Assembly (NCBI GenBank): GCA_034420775.1
Contig: DAOUKZ010000032.1
Span: 1-13,700, forward strand
Reading direction: 5' to 3'
From: DAOUKH01 sp034420775
Lineage (GTDB): Bacteria; Chloroflexota; Dehalococcoidia; SHYB01
Length of the DNA: 13,700 bases
The notes under the pieces are model-generated. The model saw nothing but the letters and a program-made list of their open reading frames with translations, made no database searches and was not told the origin of the DNA. Shown in pieces: positions 6,675-12,876 of the stretch (the first letter of the stretch is position 1; every line of letters begins with the position of its first letter). A program made the translations under genes and the position numbers.

Positions 6675-8432
6675 GTGCCCCACCGCGACCTCCAAGCGTT
6701 CATCGCCGTCTTGGAGCGGGAGGGCGAGCTCCGACGGGTCAAGGTCGAGGCCGATCCCGATCTCGAAATCTCGGCTATCGCGACGCGGCTCGTCCGTGAG
6801 AGCGGCCCCGCCCTGCTGTTCGAGCGGCCCAAAGGGTCGCCGTATCCGCTGCTCATCAACCAGCTCGCCAGCGAGCGGCGCATCGAGTTGGCCCTTGGCC
6901 GCCACCCCAAACAAGTGGGGGAGGAGTTGATAGGACTCGTCGAGCGGTTAAACCCGCCTTCCCTCAAGGAGCTTTGGCGGTCGCGCGGGGTGCTGTGGAA
7001 GCTGGGACGGGCCTCTCGCCGGAAGAACGTGCGCTCCGGCCCCGCCCAGGAGGTCGTCGAAGCGCCCGACCTGGGGGCGCTGCCCGCCATCAAGTGCTGG
7101 CCGCAGGACGGCGGGCGCTTTCTCACCCTGTCACTGGTGCGCACCCTGAGTCCGGCGACGGGCCGGAGCAACCTCGGCATCTACCGGATGCAGGTCTACG
7201 GCCCCGACGAGGCGGGGATGCACTGGCAGATCCAGAAGGGCGGCGGCTTCCACTACGCCGAGGCCGAGGCCCAAGGCCGCCCGTTGGAAGTCGCGGCTAT
7301 CCTGGGCGGCGACCCCGCGCTCTTCATCTCAGCAGTGCTGCCCCTGCCCGAGACGATGGAGGAGCTACTCTTCGCCACCATCCTCCGTGGCGCGCCGACC
7401 CCCATGGTCCCCGCCAAGACGCTCGCCATGCGGGTGCCCGCCAACGCCGAGTTCATCCTCGAGGGGGCCGTCGAGCCCAACCTCCGGCGCATGGAGGGGC
7501 CCTTCGGCGACCACTTCGGCCACTACTCCCACGCCGCCGACTTCCCCGTCTTCCGAATCAACGCAACCACACGGCGGCGGAGCCCTGTCTTCCCCGCCGC
7601 TGTCGTCGGTAAGCCGCCCGCCGAGGACACCATCCTCGGCTACGCCATCCAGGATTTTCTCAACCCGTTCCTGAAACTGTTGCACCCCGAGATCGAAGAC
7701 CTGCACGCCTACGGCGAGACCGGCTTCGTGAACCTCGCCGCGGCGTCGGTAAAGTCGCGGTACCATAAGGAGCCGCTGAAGGTCGCGCTGGGGCTGTTCG
7801 GCACCGGACAGCTTTCCCTCACCAAGTGCGTCGTCCTTGTCGGCCCCGGCGTCGACCCCGCCGACTTCGACGCCGTCCTCCGCGAGATCCGCGCCAACTT
7901 CGACCCGCGCTCCGACTTCCTGTTGCTCCCCCGCGTACCCTTCGACACCCTCGACTTCACCAGCTTCCGCATGCATGAGGGGAGTAAGATGGCGATCGAC
8001 GCCACGCCCAAGCGCGACCGCGAGCGGTCGGGCCCGGCGCGGCCGCTCGACCTGGACGCACTCGGGCCGGGCGTCGCCGGCGCACAGCTCTGGGAGGACT
8101 GCATGCTCATGGTGAAGACGGAGGGCGAGGGCCGTCCCCTCGCGGAACGCCTGGCCGCCGACCCGCGGCTATCCGACGTGAAGGTCGCCGCCGTGGTCAG
8201 CGCCGATGTCGACCTGGACGACCCCACCAGCGCCCTCTGGGGCATCTTCACCCGCTTCGACCCCGCCCGCGACGTCGTCTTCCCGTCGATGCGCATGGAG
8301 GGGGCTGCCGCAGTCTACGAGGGTCCGCTCGTCATCGACGCCACCTGGAAGCCCGGTTACCCAGACCCGCTGGAAGTCGACCCCGGCACCGCGGCGCTTC
8401 TCGAACGCCGCTGGGACGAGTACTGGTCATGA
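6675..8432 (+). CDS. UbiD-family prenyl-FMN-dependent decarboxylase (MqnL-like)
   Basis: UbiD enzymes reversibly decarboxylate aromatic or unsaturated acids using prenylated FMN and a metal. The protein has 585 residues, long for UbiD but normal for the menaquinone-type branch. The cofactor region is clear: RSNLGIYR (164-171) with Asn166 and Arg171, His183 (MHWQ) and Glu226 match the metal and prFMN ligands Asn168, Arg173, His191 and Glu233 of fungal Fdc1. The catalytic loop reads EGPFGDH (274-280); Glu274 and Asp279 take the places of Fdc1 Glu277 and Glu282, and Asp here is usual in UbiD relatives. The start is a GTG at 6675, 3 nt after the ubiX stop; this context makes translational coupling likely. 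In the cassette it most likely removes the carboxylate of the prenylated naphthoate in menaquinone synthesis. Confidence 0.92.
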   Translation: MPHRDLQAFIAVLEREGELRRVKVEADPDLEISAIATRLVRESGPALLFERPKGSPYPLLINQLASERRIELALGRHPKQVGEELIGLVERLNPPSLKELWRSRGVLWKLGRASRRKNVRSGPAQEVVEAPDLGALPAIKCWPQDGGRFLTLSLVRTLSPATGRSNLGIYRMQVYGPDEAGMHWQIQKGGGFHYAEAEAQGRPLEVAAILGGDPALFISAVLPLPETMEELLFATILRGAPTPMVPAKTLAMRVPANAEFILEGAVEPNLRRMEGPFGDHFGHYSHAADFPVFRINATTRRRSPVFPAAVVGKPPAEDTILGYAIQDFLNPFLKLLHPEIEDLHAYGETGFVNLAAASVKSRYHKEPLKVALGLFGTGQLSLTKCVVLVGPGVDPADFDAVLREIRANFDPRSDFLLLPRVPFDTLDFTSFRMHEGSKMAIDATPKRDRERSGPARPLDLDALGPGVAGAQLWEDCMLMVKTEGEGRPLAERLAADPRLSDVKVAAVVSADVDLDDPTSALWGIFTRFDPARDVVFPSMRMEGAAAVYEGPLVIDATWKPGYPDPLEVDPGTAALLERRWDEYWS

Positions 8433-9271
8433 GCAAGCCACCCAAACGTCAGATCGTGCTCATCACCGGCGCAACCCGGGGCATAGGACGGGAGGCCGCG
8501 CTCCAAGTGGCGCGGCGCGGCCATACCGTCATGGCCACGGGCCGCGACGTCGAACGCCTCGAATCCCTCCAGCAAGAGGCTGACGCCGCGGGCCTCGCCA
8601 TCGAGACGTCGCGCCTCGATGTCAGCGACGCCGCTGCGTGCGAGGCGTGGACGTCGGGTGCAATCGAGCGCCACGGCCGCATCGACGCCTTGGTCAACAA
8701 CGCCGGCTACGGTCTCTGGGGCCCCTGGGAGCACGTCTCGGACGACGAGGTGCGCACCGTCTTCGAGGCCAACTTCATCGGCCCAATGCGCCTCTCCCGG
8801 CTCGTCATCCCCGGCATGCGGGAGCAGGGTTTCGGCACGATCATCCACGTCGGCTCGATGGCCGGCCAGGCCAGCAGCCCCGCCGGTGGGGCCTACGCCG
8901 CCACCAAGTTCGCCATGAACACAATGAGCCGCAGCATGCGCCTCGAAGTGGGGCGCTTCGGCATCCGGGTCGTGCTTCTCGAGCCCGGCATCTTCAAGAC
9001 CGATTTCGTCCCCTCGCAGATCATGGCCGGCGCCATGGACCGTGAGGCGACGCCCTACGAGCCGCTGCGGCGTGAGGAACCGCTGCCCGGCGGCCTCATC
9101 CCCTGGCCCGGGCCTGAACGCGTCGCCCGCCGCATCCGCCAGGTCATCGAGGCCCGCCACCCCCGCGCCCGCTACACCTGCGGCTACGATGCCTTCCTCG
9201 GCGCCATCATGATGCGCCTCCTCCCCGACTGCGTCATCGACTTCGCCGTGCGCAAAGCCACCGGCTGGTAG
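8429..9271 (+). CDS. Short-chain dehydrogenase/reductase (classical SDR)
   Basis: A 280-residue Rossmann-fold oxidoreductase of the classical SDR type. It has the cofactor motif TGATRGIG (13-20), Asp64-Val65 after strand 3, NNAG (90-93), and the full catalytic tetrad Asn115, Ser143, Tyr156 and Lys160 (YAATK), then EPG (185-187). Arg39 after strand 2 (ATGRD) points towards NADP(H) rather than NAD(H), but this is only an indication. The C-terminal 80 residues are distinct and contain a proline-rich stretch (PLPGGLIPWPGP) seen in retinol- or steroid-dehydrogenase-like SDRs. The ATG lies in an ATGA overlap with the ubiD stop, so it is co-translated with the UbiA-X-D cassette. The substrate is unknown; a quinone-related or lipid substrate is possible. 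Confidence 0.93.
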   Translation: MSKPPKRQIVLITGATRGIGREAALQVARRGHTVMATGRDVERLESLQQEADAAGLAIETSRLDVSDAAACEAWTSGAIERHGRIDALVNNAGYGLWGPWEHVSDDEVRTVFEANFIGPMRLSRLVIPGMREQGFGTIIHVGSMAGQASSPAGGAYAATKFAMNTMSRSMRLEVGRFGIRVVLLEPGIFKTDFVPSQIMAGAMDREATPYEPLRREEPLPGGLIPWPGPERVARRIRQVIEARHPRARYTCGYDAFLGAIMMRLLPDCVIDFAVRKATGW

Positions 9272-9399
9272 CCGCGCGTCCTTCCAACGGAGGCCGGCGG
9301 AGCGTTTCCGCAGTGGTGAAGCGGGATGGAATCGTTATGTTATGCTGCGCGCCGCGGTCGTGAAGGCTCGGCGAGTGCATTCCCTTGCAGGAGGTTCTC

Positions 9400-10056
9400 A
9401 TGGCGCAGAGCGATCCCCAGATTGAAGGCAGGGCTTCCGACTATCCGGTGCAGTTCTCCGTCGACTATCAGGAGTCGAGCAACCGGCTCACGGTGCTCGT
9501 CCGCATACTCCTGGCGATACCCATTCTCGTAGTGGGCGCCTTTATCGGCGGCTACATCGACACGGGAAGCCCGGAACTGAACCAGGACTTGGCGCCTCTC
9601 TATGCCGGCGGCTTTCTGTTTATCGCGCCTCTGCTGATGATCCTGTTCCGCAGGAAATACCCCAAGTGGTGGTTCGATTGGAACCTCGAGTTGAGCCGGC
9701 TCACCGCGAGGGTTGAGGCGTATGTGCTGCTGCTCCGCGACGAGTATCCCTCCACCGACGAAGAGCAGTCGGTGCATCTCCACATCGAGTATCCGAACGC
9801 CGAGACCGACCTGAACCGCTTCCTGCCGATTGTCAAGTGGCTCTTGGCCATTCCCCACTACATCGCTCTCGTCGTTCTTGGGGTCCTGGCAGTGGTGGCC
9901 ACGATACTGGCCTGGCTGATAATCCTGCTCACTGGCCGGTATCCCCGAGGCATGTTCGACTTCGTGGTCGGCGTGCTGCGGTGGGGCACCCGCGTCGGCG
10001 CCTACGCGTTCCTCCTGGTCACGGACCGCTACCCGCCCTTCTCGTTGAGCGAGTAA
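9400..10056 (+). CDS. DUF4389-type membrane protein with internal duplication
   Basis: A 218-residue membrane protein that I recognise as DUF4389-like from the segment YPRGMFDFVVGVLRWGTRVG (181-200) followed by AYAFLLVTDRYPPF. No function is known to me. The protein is two similar halves: hydrophobic segments around 33-52 and 66-83 followed by the block at about 87-117 (YPKWWFDWNLELSRLTARVE), then segments around 145-178 followed by the matching block at 181-213. An acidic linker (STDEEQSV, about 118-125) separates them. The start is the ATG at 9400 because a perfect SD, AGGAGGT (9389-9395), sits 4 nt upstream; a TTG at 9385 overlaps this SD and is rejected. An AT-rich patch at 9336-9346 (TATGTT, TATGCT) may be part of a promoter but lacks a good -35. 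The gene is followed by another membrane protein after a 154-nt gap. Confidence 0.85.
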   Translation: MAQSDPQIEGRASDYPVQFSVDYQESSNRLTVLVRILLAIPILVVGAFIGGYIDTGSPELNQDLAPLYAGGFLFIAPLLMILFRRKYPKWWFDWNLELSRLTARVEAYVLLLRDEYPSTDEEQSVHLHIEYPNAETDLNRFLPIVKWLLAIPHYIALVVLGVLAVVATILAWLIILLTGRYPRGMFDFVVGVLRWGTRVGAYAFLLVTDRYPPFSLSE

Positions 10057-10158
10057 CGGCCGAACGACCACGGCTTTCCTATCTAGGGAAGCACGGCGGC
10101 GACTGAGAAGGAGGCGGACCGCCCAGGGTCGACTGTGGGCGGGGTTAACGCGCCTGCC

Positions 10159-10166
10159 AAGGAGGA
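10159..10166 (+). promoter_or_regulatory. Strong Shine-Dalgarno sequence without a standard start codon
   Basis: AAGGAGGA is the most consensus-like ribosome-binding site in this part of the window, yet at the normal distance (10171-10177) the membrane-protein frame has GTC and GTA, not ATG, GTG or TTG. The frame is open here and continues into the next gene. Either an unusual start is used, one base differs from the true sequence, or the site is a relic. Confidence 0.5.
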
Positions 10167-10210
10167 CGCCCGTCGTACGACGCCTGCTCAACACGTACCG
10201 CTGGGAGCTG

Positions 10211-11020
10211 TTGCTGTTCATCGGCATCCCAGCGGTTGCCTTTATCTTCGGCACGTTGCTCGCGTGGCCCGTCTTGCAACTGGCCGGCGACGCGGTTCCC
10301 TCTAACCTGATCTTCATCTGCGCGGCTGTGATCGTAGTCGTTCTCACGGGTATCTCCTACCGGAGGGTTCGCCGCTTAGGAAAGGCCATGCTGGCGGTTT
10401 ACTGGAGGTACTCGATCGCCGCCTCTTTTGTCGCGGTCGTGGGCTTGCTGGTTGTCGACCTGGTGTTTACTTCCCAGCTTGAGAGTCTAGAGGCATGGCG
10501 TTTAGAGCTCGTGCTTCGATTTCTGCTAGCCTACCTCCCCTTGGCTGTCGTCTCTGGCCTTGTGGCCCTCTGGTTCGCTCGTGAGGCATCGCGCATCAGC
10601 CTGACGCACGCCTTTTTCCTTGTCGCCCTAACGGTTGGAGGCGGCGCCTCCATCCTTTCCTTGGTGCGAGGGAACTGGAACCAGCTGGGGGTATACGGTT
10701 CTGCGACCGTTGTCGGCGACGTCATACTTGGTATCGCGATCACGCTCTTCTCGATATGGGCGCTCGCCCACTTCGACGTTCTGCGCCGCGCAAGCCGCAG
10801 GCGCACCGTTATGGCTCTCCTCGCGCTAGGCGTCCTCGGCGCCGTTCTGCGCGCCTTGGGCTTGTATGGCTATAGCGGCGATTATCGAGGTTTGCCGATC
10901 ACCGTGGGCGTCATCCTCCTATTCTCCGCTGTGTTCACGCTCATCATCCTAGGGCTTACCTACTTGCTGCGCGTCCGACGGCCGACCGAGCCGCCGAACG
11001 GCCTTCACACCTCAACCTAA
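10211..11020 (+). CDS. Polytopic membrane protein of unknown function (about eight helices)
   Basis: I do not recognise this protein. It has 269 residues from the TTG at 10211 and about eight hydrophobic segments (roughly 2-22, 29-47, 69-87, 98-120, 129-148, 162-182, 196-215, 232-252), separated by short basic loops such as RRVRRLGK and RRASRRR, so it is an integral membrane protein with few extramembrane residues. No catalytic motif was seen. The TTG start is the only standard start in frame near the N-terminus, but it falls inside the first hydrophobic segment and has only GGGAG 3 nt upstream. The frame is open further upstream and encodes a plausible cytosolic tail (RRLLNTYRWEL) preceded by a strong SD at 10159-10166, so the true start is probably near 10172. 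Codons ending in A or T are commoner than in the ubiA operon. Confidence 0.7.
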   Translation: MLFIGIPAVAFIFGTLLAWPVLQLAGDAVPSNLIFICAAVIVVVLTGISYRRVRRLGKAMLAVYWRYSIAASFVAVVGLLVVDLVFTSQLESLEAWRLELVLRFLLAYLPLAVVSGLVALWFAREASRISLTHAFFLVALTVGGGASILSLVRGNWNQLGVYGSATVVGDVILGIAITLFSIWALAHFDVLRRASRRRTVMALLALGVLGAVLRALGLYGYSGDYRGLPITVGVILLFSAVFTLIILGLTYLLRVRRPTEPPNGLHTST

Positions 11021-11033
11021 CCCTTGCGTAGCC

Positions 11034-11061
11034 TTGACAAGTGACAGGCGACAGGCGACGC
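11034..11061 (+). repeat. Imperfect 7-bp tandem repeat upstream of higB
   Basis: Four 7-bp units follow one another: TTGACAA (11034), GTGACAG (11041), GCGACAG (11048) and GCGACGC (11055). All share GAC at positions 3-5. The second unit supplies the probable -35 box of the toxin-antitoxin promoter, so the copies could act as alternative -35 boxes or as protein-binding sites. Confidence 0.6.
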
Positions 11062-11069
11062 TATAGAAT
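11041..11069 (+). promoter_or_regulatory. higBA promoter, probably giving a leaderless mRNA
   Basis: GTGACA (11041-11046, five of six matches) is spaced 17 nt from TAGAAT (11064-11069, five of six). A start 7 nt downstream of the -10 falls on 11076, the first base of the higB GTG codon, and no SD is present before that codon. The weak inverted repeat TAG-N4-CTA (11064-11073) overlaps the -10 and could be a HigA contact, but it is short. Confidence 0.6.
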
Positions 11070-11075
11070 ACTAAT

Positions 11076-11351
11076 GTGATCCAATCCTTCCGGCACCGAG
11101 GTCTTCGGGCGCTCTACAACGGTCGAGGGGGTCGAGTTGCCCCAGAGCATGTCCCAAAGTTGCGGCGCATCCTTGCCGTGCTCGACCAAAGCCGGACTCC
11201 AGGGGGCATGGACCTGCCGGGGTTCCGGCTGCATGCACTTTCGGGCGAGCTTAGAGGTCACTACGCCGTGTCGGTATCGGGGAATTGGCGGGTAACCTTC
11301 AGGTTTGAAGACGGCCATGCCGGCGATGTCGACTACACGGATTACCACTGA
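11076..11351 (+). CDS. higB: HigB-type toxin, RelE/ParE superfamily (mRNA interferase)
   Basis: HigB toxins are small ribosome-dependent RNases that cut mRNA during translation and are neutralised by HigA. The 91-residue protein matches the family along its full length: MIQSFRHRGL at the start, LPGFRLHALSGELRG (47-61), VSVSGNWRVTFRFEDG (65-80) and the terminal DVDYTDYH (84-91). The start is a GTG at 11076; an ATG two bases upstream is immediately followed by TGA in its own frame and cannot be used. No SD is visible, and the promoter places the transcript start on this codon. The toxin gene precedes the antitoxin gene, the reversed order typical of higBA, with 11 nt between them. It appears intact. 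Confidence 0.95.
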   Translation: MIQSFRHRGLRALYNGRGGRVAPEHVPKLRRILAVLDQSRTPGGMDLPGFRLHALSGELRGHYAVSVSGNWRVTFRFEDGHAGDVDYTDYH

Positions 11352-11362
11352 GGGGTGAGTCG

Positions 11363-11659
11363 ATGGCGATGCAGAATCCGCCCCATCCGGGCGAGATCGT
11401 CCGATGGGAATGCCTCGAGCCGCTGGGTCTAACCGTCACGAGGGCGGCCAAGGGTCTGGGCGTCACGCGCCAGGCGCTTTCGGACTTGGTGAACGGGAAG
11501 GCCGGGGTCTCGGTCGAGATGTCCCTGCGCCTGTCCCAGGCGTTCGGCTCGACCCCGGAGACCTGGCTCGCCATGCAGACCGCCTACGACCTCTGGCAGG
11601 CCCGGGAACGGACCAAGCAAATCGAGGTCGAGCGCTTCGCCGCGCCCACGACGACGTAA
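11363..11659 (+). CDS. higA: HigA-type antitoxin, XRE-family helix-turn-helix protein
   Basis: HigA binds and blocks HigB and represses the higBA promoter. The 98-residue protein has the family opening PPHPGEIVR (6-14), a helix-turn-helix at about 23-45 (LTVTRAAKGLGVTRQALSDL), the conserved NGKAGVSVEMSLRL (44-57) and the aromatic stretch TWLAMQTAYDLWQA (67-80). The ATG at 11363 has a good SD (GAGGGGTGAG, about 11350-11358), so unlike the toxin the antitoxin has a conventional initiation signal, which would favour antitoxin excess. It converges on the acyl-CoA dehydrogenase gene with a 27-nt gap containing a hairpin. Confidence 0.95.
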   Translation: MAMQNPPHPGEIVRWECLEPLGLTVTRAAKGLGVTRQALSDLVNGKAGVSVEMSLRLSQAFGSTPETWLAMQTAYDLWQARERTKQIEVERFAAPTTT

Positions 11660-11675
11660 CCGCGGCCTTCCGCGG
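11660..11675. terminator. GC-rich hairpin between convergent genes, possible bidirectional terminator
   Basis: A perfect 6-bp stem CCGCGG with loop CCTT begins immediately after the higA stop and lies 11 nt from the stop of the opposing acyl-CoA dehydrogenase gene. There is no run of T on either strand, so it is not a textbook intrinsic terminator, but its position in the only gap between the two convergent units favours a role in ending transcription. Confidence 0.45.
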
Positions 11676-11686
11676 CAACCTAGCCC

Positions 11687-12865
11687 CTACCCTCGCGGCA
11701 TGCCGAGGCCGCGCTGCGCGATGATGTTGCGCTGGACCTCGTTCGCGCCGATGGAGACGGGGCTGCGGATCGTTTCGAGGTGGCCGTAGGCCGGTTGCCC
11801 GAGGCCGGGAAGGTGCGGGCTCATCGGCATCAGGGTGCCGTAGTGGCCCATGATCTGGGTGCCCACCCGGCAGATGCGTCGGATCATCTCCGTGGCCCAG
11901 ACCTTGTTGATGCTGGCCTCGGTGTTGGGCGCCTGCCCCGACTGCTGGAGCCAGACGATGCGCTTCATAAGACGCCGCCCCGCGTCGATCTCCGTCCGCA
12001 TTCGCGCGAGCTCGCGCCGTACGAGAGGATCCTTGGTCAAGGGAGCGCCGTTCCTGCGCGTCGAGCGGCAGAAGTCGAGGAGCTCGTCGAAGAGGCGCTG
12101 CGCCTCGCCGTAGTAGAGGAAGCCGCTGCGCTCGAAGTCGATCGCCGTCATGAGGTGGTACCAGCCGCGGTCCTTCTCACCGACCAGCGCCGTCTTGGGC
12201 ACGCGGACGTTCTCGAAGAAGACTTCGGCGTGGTCCCAGCCCGCGACGGTGGGGATCGGCCGCACCGTGATGCCGTCCGTGGTCATCGGTACGACGAACA
12301 AGCTGAGCCCGCGGTGGCGCGGGACGTCGGAGTTGGTGCGGGCGATCATCCAGGCGTACTCGGCGCGCTGCGCGTGGGTGCTGAACGATTTCTGCCCGTT
12401 GATGACGTACTCGTCCCCGTCGGTAACGGCGCTGGTCTCGACGCCGGCGAGGTCGCTGCCCGCGCCCGGCTCCGAGTAGCCGAGCAGGAACTCCACCTCA
12501 CCGCGGGCGATCTTGGGAAGGAAGAAGCGGCGCTGCTCCTCGCTCCCGAAGGCGCTCAGCGACGGCCCGATGATGTAGACGCTGTGGTAGACCCCCGGCG
12601 CGCGGGCGTAGGCCGCCTCGTAGGAAAGGATGGCGTTGTAGGCACCGGGCAGCCCTCGGCCGCCATGCTCCACGGGCAGCGAGTAGCCGGTGAGCCCGGC
12701 CTCGGAAAGGTCGCGCTTGAACTCGCGCTCCAACTCGCGGTCCGACCATTGCTGGTCCTTGAGGTCGCGGCCGCGACGGCGGCGCTCCGGCGTCAGCGTC
12801 GCCTCCATGAAGCGGCGCACCTGACGCTGGTACTCCTCTTCTTCTTTTGAGAACGCGAAGTCCAT
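11687..12865 (-). CDS. Acyl-CoA dehydrogenase family protein
   Basis: A soluble flavoprotein that should introduce a double bond at C2-C3 of an acyl-CoA, passing electrons to ETF. The product has 392 residues, normal for the family. It shows the N-terminal helical domain, the FAD/substrate signature GYSEPGAGSDLA (129-140), the beta-domain end INGQKSFSTHAQ (155-166), and the C-terminal helix IGANEVQRNIIAQRGLGMPR (372-391). The usual YEG catalytic Glu is replaced in this last motif (SIGAN); Glu245 in IDFERS aligns with the helix-G base of long-chain and isovaleryl-CoA dehydrogenases and is the likely base. The ATG at 12865 is chosen because MDFAFSKEEE is the typical start; the open frame upstream is the antisense phase of the neighbour. 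It lies 11 nt after the MaoC-like gene, so the two are co-transcribed. The substrate is unknown. Confidence 0.94.
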   Translation of the reverse strand: MDFAFSKEEEEYQRQVRRFMEATLTPERRRRGRDLKDQQWSDRELEREFKRDLSEAGLTGYSLPVEHGGRGLPGAYNAILSYEAAYARAPGVYHSVYIIGPSLSAFGSEEQRRFFLPKIARGEVEFLLGYSEPGAGSDLAGVETSAVTDGDEYVINGQKSFSTHAQRAEYAWMIARTNSDVPRHRGLSLFVVPMTTDGITVRPIPTVAGWDHAEVFFENVRVPKTALVGEKDRGWYHLMTAIDFERSGFLYYGEAQRLFDELLDFCRSTRRNGAPLTKDPLVRRELARMRTEIDAGRRLMKRIVWLQQSGQAPNTEASINKVWATEMIRRICRVGTQIMGHYGTLMPMSPHLPGLGQPAYGHLETIRSPVSIGANEVQRNIIAQRGLGMPRG

Positions 12866-12876
12866 GACGCGCGGGC

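Noticed and set aside
9336..9346. AT-rich TATGTTATGCT as promoter of the DUF4389-like gene
   Set aside because: Only four of six -10 matches and the best -35 candidate (TGGTGA) has three of six; kept as a remark rather than a feature.
10073..10092. Inverted repeat CTTTCC-TATCTA-GGGAAG after the DUF4389-like gene
   Set aside because: A 6-bp stem with a G-U pair and no T run; not convincing as a terminator.
11074..11079. ATG two bases upstream of the higB GTG
   Set aside because: It is followed at once by TGA in its own frame, so it cannot start a protein.
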